DNA of 24,774 nucleotides from CAVZLD01 sp964522605 (lineage in GTDB: Bacteria > Planctomycetota > Planctomycetia > Pirellulales > Pirellulaceae): the NCBI GenBank assembly GCA_964522605.1, contig CAZFWV010000067.1, positions 1-24,774 on the forward strand, given 5' to 3'. Position numbers and translations under genes: made by a program. The notes below the pieces were generated by a model, which searched no databases, had not been told where the DNA came from, and was given only the letters and a program-made list of their open reading frames with translations. Positions 1-7,792 of the stretch are shown piece by piece; position 1 is the first letter of the stretch; each line of letters begins with the position of its first letter.

Positions 1-11
1 GGAAGAAGATC

Positions 12-1205
12 GTGCAAATCCTGCTGAGCACCGTGGCGATACTACTGATCATCGCAGCGTTGATCAGTTGGAGGTTGCATGTACGGCTTGAGAAGCAAAT
101 CACCGCGGTCCGCGCAGCCGGAGATCCCGTCTCCTTGGCGGACCTGGATCGGAGCACCGTCGATGCTGCGGATAACGCGGCCACTTACCTGGCGCGCATC
201 CGAGAGGACGGAGAGAATCTATATCGAGAAATCGACGCTTTCGCGCACGCCGATGACTTTAGCTGGCGGGACGGACTCGACCAGGAACAGCTGGACAAAA
301 CGGCAGCCGGTCTGGCGGCATACCCCAAAGTGTTTCCGGCAATTGAGCAGGCCGCTCAATGTTCGATCCACGCCTGGCCGTTGGATTACGCGCAGGGGCC
401 GTCGGAGTTCTTTGCATCCGTGACGGACGTCGTCGGACCAAGCCGGAACGTCGCGCGACTACTCGACTGTCGCGGTCGCTATTTGCTGGCGATGGAAAAT
501 CCGGACGAGGCAGCGAGAAACGATCTTGTCGGCTTGAAGCTGGCTCGCCTGCAGGATCAGGAACCGACGCTCGTGGTGTTTCTGGTGAACATCGTCTGTC
601 GCTCGATTGCCGCGTACAGTCTGAACGGTGTGCTGCAAACCGCAAATCTGACGCCCGAGACGCACGTGTCGATCGAAGAGGAACTGGCCCAACATGACTC
701 GATGCAGCAATTCGTCCATGCGCTTCGCACGGAGCGCGCCTTGGGCATCGAGAGCTTTCGGACACTACCGGTGATGCTCGGCACGCTGCAATCCTCTTGG
801 AGCAACTACATGGATATCATGGAACAGCAAATCGCTCTGGGTGCCAAATCGCATTACGAACTCGCTGATGTCCAGAAGATTCCGTCCAAGGGAATCACGA
901 AGACGATCGATCCGGCAATCGCAGCAGCTCGTGAAGCGATGAATCGCTCGCGAGCCACTCTCCGCTGCCTACGGATTCTGAACCAAATCCGGGCGCGAAA
1001 CATCTCGCCGGATTCGCTTTCGCCCGAGTCCCTCGGGCTGCCCCAGGAAATCCTGGTCGATCCGTACAACGGCAAGCCACTGACCATCCGCTCGACGCCC
1101 GAAGGCTGGATCGTCTATTCCGTCGGTCAGAACAACAAGGACGACGGTGGCAAACTCCACGACTTGTCCGACATCGGTGTGGGTCCTCCCGAAGTGATGT
1201 TCTGA
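12..1205 (+). CDS. Membrane-anchored hypothetical protein
   Basis: A 397-residue protein that I do not recognise as a named family. The GTG start at 12 has a purine-rich GGAAGAAG just before it, but the frame is open to the window edge, so the true start could lie outside. Residues 2-20 form one hydrophobic segment followed by Arg/His/Lys, which fits an N-terminal membrane anchor or uncleaved signal. The rest is soluble and mostly helical in composition. The last 50 residues contain a DPYNGKPL stretch followed by WIVYSVGQNNKDDGG. I recall a similar 'D-P-(Y/F)-x-G-K-P-L ... YSVGxxxxDDGG' tail from planctomycete proteins related to pseudopilin-like secreted proteins, but that is recollection and not a family assignment. 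It converges on the SGNH gene, leaving a 4-nt gap between stops and no room for a separate terminator. Function unknown. Confidence 0.8.
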   Translation: MQILLSTVAILLIIAALISWRLHVRLEKQITAVRAAGDPVSLADLDRSTVDAADNAATYLARIREDGENLYREIDAFAHADDFSWRDGLDQEQLDKTAAGLAAYPKVFPAIEQAAQCSIHAWPLDYAQGPSEFFASVTDVVGPSRNVARLLDCRGRYLLAMENPDEAARNDLVGLKLARLQDQEPTLVVFLVNIVCRSIAAYSLNGVLQTANLTPETHVSIEEELAQHDSMQQFVHALRTERALGIESFRTLPVMLGTLQSSWSNYMDIMEQQIALGAKSHYELADVQKIPSKGITKTIDPAIAAAREAMNRSRATLRCLRILNQIRARNISPDSLSPESLGLPQEILVDPYNGKPLTIRSTPEGWIVYSVGQNNKDDGGKLHDLSDIGVGPPEVMF

Positions 1206-1209
1206 GCTT

Positions 1210-2724
1210 CTATTCCGGTGGCCGACGAGGCGGATCGTTGGCAGAAGTACCCGGCTGCAGTGTTGCACGTCCTTGCGCCCATTTTCGAAGTCCTTCCAGG
1301 CGCCGCTGACCTTGCATGTAATACTTGTCATCGAGTGAGGCGAGGTGCTGCTCATAGGATTGCTTCTCTCGCTGCTTCCATCCAGCTTGCGGAGTCACGA
1401 TACCGTCTTGCACTATCCGCTCAAGAATCAGCTCGGTGATCATTTGATGGCCGGAGATCGAAGGATGGACATGGTCGACCAACAGATAACCGCCGGGAAT
1501 TCCCTCGCGGCTGGAGTTCTCAAACAGCTCGCGAACCGGGATCACAGGCGTCTTCGTTTCTTGGGCGACTTCCAGTAGTGACCGGCGCAACGGAGACGTC
1601 ATTCGCAGCGGGCAGAGATCCAGGTCGCACGCCCGCAAATAGGCAGCGCGCGCCGACTCCATGTCGCCAATTGCCTCGTAGGATTTGCCCAGATCATACT
1701 GCAGCCCCGCGTGCTGGTTGTCGATCTGGGCCGCTTGTTCGAGCAGCGCGACCGCATCGCGCGGGTTTGAGCGAAAGTTGCGACTGGCTTCCTCGCGCAG
1801 TTGATTCCATCGTTGCAGCTGGTCAGCCGTCAAATCGACCCGATGACCTGCCTTAAAAGGTGGACTGTCGCGCAGATTGCAGACCGGATCGACCAGCCAG
1901 AGAGGCACACCTGCTTCACGACTCAATCCGATCATTCGCCGGATGTTGTAGCGAAAATGCTCAACGACTCCCGCATGCCACTCGGGATCCGGCTCGTATT
2001 TCTCCAGTCCTCCCTGATAATCCAGCAGCGCTTCGACTTCTTCTGGCAAGTCGGTGCGATCGCCCGTGATCGGCGCAGTGCTCCAAGTCCTCTGATAGGC
2101 TGACTGCAGTAGATTGAAGACGCGCGATTTCGCGGCCCACCGCAGAAGCTCCGTCATCCATCTCGATCGATGCTTAATTCCCTGATACGTTCGCTCTTCC
2201 AAAAACTCGTTGTGGCCGGTGTAAACCAGAATCCCGTCCGGCTCATAGTGCTGCAGGATCTCTTCCAAAATCGGAGCCAATCGATAACTCGCGTAGGAAA
2301 TGCCACCGCAGTTCACAACCTCCCACATCCGGTCGGGCTCCGCCGCTTGCAGACTCAGCTCGAGCCACGTCGTGAAGGACGTTTCGATGGCATAAGGTCG
2401 CCCCTGAACGGTCGAACCACCCAGGCAGAAAATGCGAAACTCGTTGGCTCCCTTCCGCGCGGCAAACGATTCGGGACGGAAAAAGACCTGGCGCGCCGGC
2501 GGAATCTCGTAGCGCTCTTCGTCTTCATTCAGGACAAACAATGGTTGCGATCCGCGAAACCCGACAAATGGGTCCGCATGGTAATCCGGTCGACCCCAGC
2601 CACACAGGACGCACAGCAACTCGGCCAACAGGAAGGGCGACAACCCGAGCAAAACTGCGGCGAGTCGAAACAGCCAGATTCGGCGTCGGGCGTCTGGCGA
2701 CGAAGAACGAGAGTTGGGTTGCAT
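1210..2724 (-). CDS. SGNH/GDSL hydrolase-like membrane protein with TPRs
   Basis: A 504-residue protein with SGNH-hydrolase blocks. The nucleophile block is GGST (Ser104) in FCLGGSTVQGRP. A Gly block follows at NCGGISYASYR (about 138-148), then GHNE with Asn172 as the likely oxyanion residue, and DHVH at 417-420 supplies the Asp/His pair. Residues 16-43 form a hydrophobic segment after a basic stretch, so the catalytic part is probably anchored and faces outside the cytoplasm. Between block III and the DxxH block there is an insertion with at least one to two TPR-like units (about 310-370; DAVALLEQAAQID and LGKSYEAIGDMESARAAY). Such proteins act on esters or acyl groups of glycans or lipids in known cases; the substrate here cannot be read from sequence. 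The ribosome binding site before the ATG is weak. The gene is transcribed away from metY. Confidence 0.82.
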   Translation of the reverse strand: MQPNSRSSSPDARRRIWLFRLAAVLLGLSPFLLAELLCVLCGWGRPDYHADPFVGFRGSQPLFVLNEDEERYEIPPARQVFFRPESFAARKGANEFRIFCLGGSTVQGRPYAIETSFTTWLELSLQAAEPDRMWEVVNCGGISYASYRLAPILEEILQHYEPDGILVYTGHNEFLEERTYQGIKHRSRWMTELLRWAAKSRVFNLLQSAYQRTWSTAPITGDRTDLPEEVEALLDYQGGLEKYEPDPEWHAGVVEHFRYNIRRMIGLSREAGVPLWLVDPVCNLRDSPPFKAGHRVDLTADQLQRWNQLREEASRNFRSNPRDAVALLEQAAQIDNQHAGLQYDLGKSYEAIGDMESARAAYLRACDLDLCPLRMTSPLRRSLLEVAQETKTPVIPVRELFENSSREGIPGGYLLVDHVHPSISGHQMITELILERIVQDGIVTPQAGWKQREKQSYEQHLASLDDKYYMQGQRRLEGLRKWAQGRATLQPGTSANDPPRRPPE

Positions 2725-2848
2725 AGGCGAAAACGCTCGCCGAGAAACGAGTAAACCGCTGCAGTATATTCGGTCCGCCGACGATGTCTCCAGGGTCAGG
2801 GTGCACGTGATTCTTCGGTGGACCGTTTGGGTCGTCTCTACCCAGGTA

Positions 2849-3164
2849 GGCCGACTTGAGGGACGTGTTTAGCCTGCTTGCACTGTGACAGATCCCCACG
2901 ATCATGCGTTACACCCAACCCCGACGGGGTGGCCCGATGGCAGCCCAGGGTGCAACCCTGGGGCCTCTGGCCCACCGGATCGCTATTCCAAGCCCCAACG
3001 GGGCGGTCCCAGGGGATCCCAACGAGAATCGCCGGATTTAGGGCCACCCCTTTGGGGTTGGCTGCAGCACATGATTTCGGGTGCAGCGGATGATCTTGGC
3101 TGCAGCACATGATCTCGTCGCGTTGCAAGCAGGCTACACACGTACGACTCGAGACAAGTCGGCC
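2849..3164. repeat. 316-bp MITE-like element with long terminal inverted repeats
   Basis: The left end (2849-2882) and the reverse complement of the right end (3124-3164) share GGCCGACTTG at the outer edge. At the inner edge they share 19 of 20 bases around ACGTGT(T/G)TAGCCTGCTTGCA. The arms differ by a 7-nt length change in the middle. The interior has four small hairpins: ACCCC-GAC-GGGGT (about 2917-2930), CCAGGGT-GCA-ACCCTGG (about 2944-2960), GCCCC-AAC-GGGGC (about 2992-3004), and ACCCC-TTT-GGGGT (about 3046-3058). No transposase frame is present and I see no clear target-site duplication, so this is either a non-autonomous element or a structured dispersed repeat. Similar GC-hairpin clusters are, from memory, common in planctomycete spacers. 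Confidence 0.65.
3061..3117. repeat. Three 19-bp tandem repeats
   Basis: Three consecutive 19-bp units: 3061-3079 (GCTGCAGCACATGATTTCG), 3080-3098 (a diverged copy with GGTGCAGCGGATGATCTTG) and 3099-3117 (GCTGCAGCACATGATCTCG). Units 1 and 3 differ at one base; unit 2 differs from them at several. They lie inside the right part of the inverted-repeat-bounded element. Confidence 0.8.
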
Positions 3165-3290
3165 CACGGAGTGCGGCGCATAAACTTCAGTTGCTCCGAC
3201 GGACGCTTGGAACGAAGCCCAAAGCTGCCCGAGCGGACGTGGTGAAGGGTTTTCTGCTTCCCCCGAAAGGTGCTTGCCACTCCTTCCGGG

Positions 3291-3320
3291 TTGACTCTAA
3301 ACTGGTGGGTCCCGTATGCC
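3291..3320 (+). promoter_or_regulatory. Possible metY promoter
   Basis: TTGACT at 3291-3296 resembles a -35 hexamer. With an 18-nt spacer it is followed by TATGCC at 3315-3320, which matches the -10 consensus at only three positions. It would place transcription start about 30 nt before the metY ATG. This is a consensus-based guess only. Confidence 0.2.
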
Positions 3321-3353
3321 GTCGCCGGCCTCATCTTATCTTGGAGCAAATTA

Positions 3354-4655
3354 ATGACGAAACCTCCGACCTACAAATTGGGAACTCAGGCGCTCCATGC
3401 AGGCCAGGAGCCCGATCCAACCACGCACGCGCGGGCGGTACCGATCTATGCGACGAGCAGTTACGTTTTTGAGAGCACGGAGCACGCCGCGAATCTGTTT
3501 GCTCTGAAGGAATTCGGCAACATCTACTCGCGATTGATGAATCCGACGGTGGACGTGTTGGAGAAGCGTCTGGCGGCACTCGATGGAGGCGCAGCCGGAT
3601 TGGCCTTCGCCTCGGGGCAGGCGGCGATCACCGCGTCGATCCTCACGATCTGCCATGCGGGTCAGAATTTCGTGTCGGCCAACAGCCTCTACGGCGGCAC
3701 TTGGACGCTCTTTACGCAGACTCTGCGTCAGCTGGGTATCGAAGTTCGTTTTTTTGATCCGCACAAGCCGGAATCGATTCACGAACTTGTCGATGAAAAC
3801 ACGCGATTAGTCTACATGGAGTCGCTTGGGAACCCGAAGAACGATGTGCCCGACTTCCGCAAAATCGCCGACGCTGCGCACGCCCACAACCTGCCCTTGG
3901 TTTGCGACAATACAGTCATGACGCCAGCCCTCTTGCGGCCGATTGAACATGGCGTGGATGTCGTGGTGTATTCAACCACGAAGTTTATCGGAGGGCACGG
4001 CACGCACATCGGTGGCGCGATTGTCGACAGCGGACGATTTCCCTGGGCCGATCACCCGCAGAAGTGGCCAGAATTCTGCGCGCCCGATCCGTCGTACCAC
4101 GGCGTCGTGTTCGAGGAAGCCCTGCGGCCGATCGGGAATATCGCCTTCATCATCCACATTCGCACGCATTGGCTGCGTGACACGGGCGCTTGTATGAGTC
4201 CCTTTGCTGCTTTCCTGTTCCTGCAAGGATTGGAAACACTGCATCTGAGAATGCCTCGGCATTGTGAGAACGCACTGCGGATTGCCCAGTGGCTGGAAGC
4301 GAATCCGGCCGTCGAATGGGTCAACTATCCCGGCCTTCCGAGTCACGCTGATTACGCTCCCGCACAAAAGTATCTGCCCGACGGCCAGGGAGCGATCCTC
4401 GGTTTCGGGATTCGCGGTGGGATGGAGGCCGGCAAGAAGTTGATCAATCAGGTGAAGTTGTTCAGCCACCTGGCAAACATCGGCGACGCAAAAAGCCTGA
4501 TCATCCACCCGGCATCGACAACCCATCAGCAATTAACGACTGAGGAACAAGCTCAAACCGGAGTGACGCCGGAATATATTCGACTGTCGATCGGAATCGA
4601 GGATGTCGACGATTTGATCGCCGATCTGGATCAGGCAATCAAGGCGTCTCAGTAG
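3354..4655 (+). CDS. metY: O-acetylhomoserine sulfhydrylase (PLP enzyme)
   Basis: A 433-residue Cys/Met-metabolism PLP enzyme. It makes L-homocysteine and acetate from O-acetyl-L-homoserine and sulfide, the direct sulfhydrylation route to methionine. Family features: the N-terminal T-x-A-L-H-A-G motif, YSRLMNPT for phosphate and substrate contacts, ASGQAAI for PLP binding, VCDNTVMTP with the cofactor Asp, and the PLP lysine at about residue 210 in YSTTKFIGGHG. The C-terminal IHPASTTH and LSIGIED stretches are typical of MetY, and the length is normal. The frame stays open 28 codons upstream, but the ATG at 3354 is preferred because GGAG at 3343-3346 is well spaced and homologues start at this TYKLGTQALHAG region. 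The metX-metW gene follows after 22 nt, so the two are very likely one operon. Confidence 0.95.
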   Translation: MTKPPTYKLGTQALHAGQEPDPTTHARAVPIYATSSYVFESTEHAANLFALKEFGNIYSRLMNPTVDVLEKRLAALDGGAAGLAFASGQAAITASILTICHAGQNFVSANSLYGGTWTLFTQTLRQLGIEVRFFDPHKPESIHELVDENTRLVYMESLGNPKNDVPDFRKIADAAHAHNLPLVCDNTVMTPALLRPIEHGVDVVVYSTTKFIGGHGTHIGGAIVDSGRFPWADHPQKWPEFCAPDPSYHGVVFEEALRPIGNIAFIIHIRTHWLRDTGACMSPFAAFLFLQGLETLHLRMPRHCENALRIAQWLEANPAVEWVNYPGLPSHADYAPAQKYLPDGQGAILGFGIRGGMEAGKKLINQVKLFSHLANIGDAKSLIIHPASTTHQQLTTEEQAQTGVTPEYIRLSIGIEDVDDLIADLDQAIKASQ

Positions 4656-4677
4656 CCAGGAACGGTACAAACCAGCG

Positions 4678-6495
4678 ATGGCGGAAGACATCTTCGAAAG
4701 TAGCGACTCCGTGCGAAGCGGAGCACCGTTGAAGCATGTGCAGTTCGTGACGCTGAACGAACCGCTGCAACTGGAGCACGGGGATCGGCTACCATCCGTC
4801 ACGGTTGCGTTCGAGACTTTTGGACAACTCAATGCTGCCCGCGACAACGCGGTCCTGATCTGTCATGCGATTTCGGGTGACTCGCACGTCGCGCGGCACG
4901 ATCCGAATGATGATCCCGGATGGTGGGACCCATTGATTGGGCCAGGTCGCTTCGTCGACACGAACGAGCTGTTTGTCGTCTGCTCGAATCTTCTGGGAGG
5001 CTGTCGTGGAACGACCGGGCCCGGCTCGATCAATCCAGCAACCGGCCGGGCCTGGGGAACCCACTTCCCGCTCATCACCGTGAATGACATGGTGGACGTC
5101 CAGCGCCGGTTGCAGCAGCAATTGGGAATCGAGCAATGGTTGGCGGTCGTTGGAGGATCGCTTGGTGGCCATCAGGCATTGACCTGGGCACTCCGATATC
5201 CCAATGCGTTGCGCGGCTGCATTCCGATCGCGACCAGTCCTCGCTTGACCAGCCAGGCTTTAGCGTTCGACGTCGTCGCGCGAAATGCGATCCTGCGCGA
5301 TCCTCACTTTCACGGTGGTCAGTATTACGATCAACCGACGCAGCCTACGGCCGGGCTGGCGATCGCGCGAATGCTCGGCCACATCACCTATCTTTCCCCG
5401 GAGGCGATGGGGCGCAAGTTTGATTCCGACCGCCATGAGCCGCGCGAGATTCAGACGGAGTTCGAGAAGCGTTTTTCAGTCGGATCGTATCTGGCGTATC
5501 AGGGAGATCGTTTCGTTGAACGCTTCGACGCGAACAGCTACATCACGATCTCGGTTGCCATGGATATGTTCGATCTGGGCGTAACACCTCAGGAATTGCG
5601 AAACTGCTTTCGGCACGCAACCTGTGACTGGCAGGTCATCAGCTTCTCGAGTGACTGGCTGTTTTCCCCCGGCCAATCGCGGCAGATCGTCGATGCGTTG
5701 ATTCAAAACGATCGAGCTGTGGCCTACTGCGAAGTCACCTCCGATGCAGGCCACGACGGCTTCTTGCTCGATCCCGAGATCGGTCGCTACGGTCAGCTGA
5801 TTCGCTCATTCCTTGATCGTCTGCGAGGCAAGATTGACTTAGAGACTGTGCTGCGTGAGGAGGATGGCCCAGCTTACGGATGTGAAGCGACCTCGATCTA
5901 TCACGGCAGCCGCCTCGATACCGCCACTCTGCTCGCCCTTATCGACTCCGGCAGCAGTGTACTCGACCTGGGCTGTGGACGTGGAAATCTGTTGGCCGAG
6001 TTGAAACTGCGCAATCACCATCGTGTTCTCGGTGTGGAAGTTGCTGAGGAGTATCTTCTGGCGAGCGCACGCAAAGCCGTCAATGTAATCGATCATGACT
6101 TGAATACCGGTTTGGCGGCTTTTCGTGATAACCAGTTTGATTTCGTCGTACTCTCGCAAACGATTCAGGCGATCGAGAACACGGAGTTGGTGATTGACGA
6201 AATGCTGCGTGTCGGCCGGCAGGCGATTGTTTGCTTTCCCAACTTCGCCTACCACAAGCTGCGAAAAATGTTGTTCGAGGAAGGTTTGAGTCCCCGAATC
6301 CCGGGTGCCTATCAATTCGAATGGTACGACACACCGAACCGGCGATTTCCGACGATCGCCGATTTCGACACGTTCTGTCGCAAGAAACAGATTCAGGTAC
6401 AGCGGACTGTTTATTTGGATAGTGAATCCGGCACGGCGGTCAGCGAAGATCCAAATTGGAACGCGGATACGGCGATTTATGTGCTGAGTCGGTGA
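4678..6495 (+). CDS. metXW: Fused homoserine O-acetyltransferase (MetX) and MetW
   Basis: A 605-residue fusion. Residues 1 to about 385 are an alpha/beta-hydrolase MetX that transfers acetyl from acetyl-CoA to L-homoserine. It has the nucleophile elbow GGSLGG with Ser161, Asp326 in SDWLFSP and His359 in GHDGF, so the catalytic triad is intact. Residues about 392-605 are a MetW domain, a class I methyltransferase fold. It has the SAM-type motif VLDLGCGRG at 428-436, then NVIDHDLNTGL, VVLSQTIQA, EMLRVGR, CFPNF and EWYDTPN, all hallmark MetW blocks. Free-standing metX and metW genes are adjacent in many proteobacteria; here they are one reading frame with no internal stop. A regulatory or activating role for MetW on MetX is inferred from that pairing. 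The ribosome binding site (AGGAACGG) is moderate. Confidence 0.93.
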   Translation: MAEDIFESSDSVRSGAPLKHVQFVTLNEPLQLEHGDRLPSVTVAFETFGQLNAARDNAVLICHAISGDSHVARHDPNDDPGWWDPLIGPGRFVDTNELFVVCSNLLGGCRGTTGPGSINPATGRAWGTHFPLITVNDMVDVQRRLQQQLGIEQWLAVVGGSLGGHQALTWALRYPNALRGCIPIATSPRLTSQALAFDVVARNAILRDPHFHGGQYYDQPTQPTAGLAIARMLGHITYLSPEAMGRKFDSDRHEPREIQTEFEKRFSVGSYLAYQGDRFVERFDANSYITISVAMDMFDLGVTPQELRNCFRHATCDWQVISFSSDWLFSPGQSRQIVDALIQNDRAVAYCEVTSDAGHDGFLLDPEIGRYGQLIRSFLDRLRGKIDLETVLREEDGPAYGCEATSIYHGSRLDTATLLALIDSGSSVLDLGCGRGNLLAELKLRNHHRVLGVEVAEEYLLASARKAVNVIDHDLNTGLAAFRDNQFDFVVLSQTIQAIENTELVIDEMLRVGRQAIVCFPNFAYHKLRKMLFEEGLSPRIPGAYQFEWYDTPNRRFPTIADFDTFCRKKQIQVQRTVYLDSESGTAVSEDPNWNADTAIYVLSR

Positions 6496-6510
6496 CAGGC
6501 CTGCGTCTCA

Positions 6511-6625
6511 CTAGAGGCGGTTTCAAAACTGGGAGGGCGAGGCTCCTGCCGAGCCGAAGATGCGGCTAACACAGGCTCGGCAGGAGCCTCGCCCTCCCGA
6601 ATGAAGGTTTTGAAATGCGCTCTAG
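6511..6625. repeat. 115-bp palindromic MITE-like element
   Basis: The element has two nested inverted repeats. The outer ends read CTAGAG-N4-TTTCAAAAC at 6511-6529 and, on the other strand, the same pattern at 6607-6625 (15 of 19 paired positions). Inside is a perfect 25-bp inverted repeat, 6531-6555 with 6574-6598, around an 18-nt loop; its core is GGCGAGGCTCCTGCCGAGCC. It lies 15 nt after the metXW stop. The stem would form a very stable RNA hairpin, but no T-tract follows, so it is not a classical intrinsic terminator. It could still protect the metYXW message from 3' decay. Confidence 0.8.
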
Positions 6626-6705
6626 GGATGTTTCGGCGGGTCGATCACTAGCGTCTGGAGCGACACTCATCTGGGACGGAGGTGCGTAGCGCCTTCGAGC
6701 ACCAC

Positions 6706-7689
6706 ATGAATAATGCTGCACGCAGCATTCTGATCTACAACCCGGCCAGCGGACGGAAAAAGGCGGGCCCGCGCGCGGCGGATTTTGCCGAGACGTATCG
6801 GCGGCGTTTCGGCAAGGAGTTGGTCCTGCGCCCCACTCGGTCGCTGGAGGATCTTCGTCATGCTGCGCGCGAAGCGGCTCACGCGTTTGATCTGCAGATC
6901 ATCATGGGCGGCGATGGGACGATCTCGGAAGCGTTGCAGGGATTGTCGGAATCCGCCAACTTCGAACCACTGCCTCAACCGGTGGGCCTACTACCGGCTG
7001 GTAGCGGCAACAGCTTCCTGCGCGATTTCGGCATCACGGACTACGAAACCGCCCGCGATGCTCTGCTCGAAGCGCTCGAGACCCAGGTAGCGACGCCGAT
7101 TGACATGGGGCTGATTCGCTACACGCCCACGAAAATCGGTGAATCCAACGATCTGAATCGCCGAATCTGCTTCCATTTCTTTGGGGTCGGTTTGGTCTGC
7201 GATATCGCGGACCAGGCGATGCGAATGCGTTACCTGGGATCCCTGAATTACACCGCGGCGGCCCTCGGAAAAATCCTGACTCACCGGCTCTATCGATTGC
7301 GCGTAACGATCGATGGTGTGACCGAAGATGTCGAGTGCAACTTCTTGACCGTCTCGAACACACGGTACACCGGCGGCTCGATGATGATCGCTCCCCCCGC
7401 GCACGTGAATGACGGCCGGTTGTTCTTGTTGATCTCCCGGATTCGCAGTCGCTTCGAAATCCTGCGGATGATGCCCAAGATCTTTCAGGGGCACCACCTC
7501 GATCACCCCGGGGCCGAAGGGCGTTTTGTATCCGAAGTCCACATCGAACATGAACAGCCGTTGATGTTCAACGTGGATGGAGAACTGGATGTGGGGCGGA
7601 GACTTTCGATTTCTGTTTTGCCATCATTCTGGAAGGTCTTTCTAACGCCGGAACGTCTCTTGGATCAGGGACCACTGCAGGACTCATGA
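6706..7689 (+). CDS. Diacylglycerol kinase family lipid kinase
   Basis: A 327-residue protein (335 if GTG 6682 is used) of the DAGK catalytic/YegS-BmrU family, which phosphorylates lipid or sphingoid substrates with ATP at the membrane face. It has the N-terminal ILIYNPASGR motif, the nucleotide-binding GGDGT at about residues 68-72, and the LPAGSGNSF loop, equivalent to the usual GTxND/F block. The C-terminal half has VSNTRYTGGSMMIAPPAHVNDGRL, which matches the family's metal/phosphate region. No signal peptide or membrane segment is seen. The GTG at 6682 directly abuts its GGAGG, too close for normal initiation, whereas ATG 6706 puts the conserved ILIYNP at residue 8, so I prefer ATG despite its weak binding site. 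The exact lipid substrate is unknown. It is transcribed toward the MFS gene with a 103-nt gap. Confidence 0.88.
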   Translation: MNNAARSILIYNPASGRKKAGPRAADFAETYRRRFGKELVLRPTRSLEDLRHAAREAAHAFDLQIIMGGDGTISEALQGLSESANFEPLPQPVGLLPAGSGNSFLRDFGITDYETARDALLEALETQVATPIDMGLIRYTPTKIGESNDLNRRICFHFFGVGLVCDIADQAMRMRYLGSLNYTAAALGKILTHRLYRLRVTIDGVTEDVECNFLTVSNTRYTGGSMMIAPPAHVNDGRLFLLISRIRSRFEILRMMPKIFQGHHLDHPGAEGRFVSEVHIEHEQPLMFNVDGELDVGRRLSISVLPSFWKVFLTPERLLDQGPLQDS

Positions 7690-7792
7690 AGGAGAATGGT
7701 CGTCAAGTTTGTTATGATGCAGTCCACTGTACGGCAGTGCCTGAAGGATTTTGACTGGGCGAATTGACGTCATCCAATAGGATCCTGGATCG

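Larger units (their letters stand above)
2725..3353. other. Repeat-rich spacer upstream of metY
   Basis: A 629-bp spacer between the divergently transcribed SGNH gene and metY, with no credible coding frame. Most of it is a 316-bp inverted-repeat-bounded element (2849-3164) that carries short GC hairpins and a 19-bp triplicate repeat. A further near-perfect 9-bp inverted repeat lies at 3262-3270 and 3282-3290 (8 of 9 pairs, 11-nt loop), directly before a TTGACT hexamer at 3291. I looked for SAM, SAH and cobalamin riboswitch consensus blocks before metY and did not find a convincing one. Confidence 0.7.

Noticed and set aside
2838..3167. Minus-strand 109-residue frame over the inverted-repeat element
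   Set aside because: The coding potential simply follows the palindromes and has no binding site; it is better read as a repeat.
3165..3353. SAM, SAH or cobalamin riboswitch before metY
   Set aside because: GCCACT and a hairpin are present, but the consensus core blocks and their order do not match any of these classes.
3972..4532. 186-residue minus-strand frame inside metY
   Set aside because: Antisense to conserved MetY sequence; no family features.
6531..6598. Intrinsic terminator of metXW
   Set aside because: The stem is long and perfect, but no T-tract follows and it sits within a larger palindromic element.
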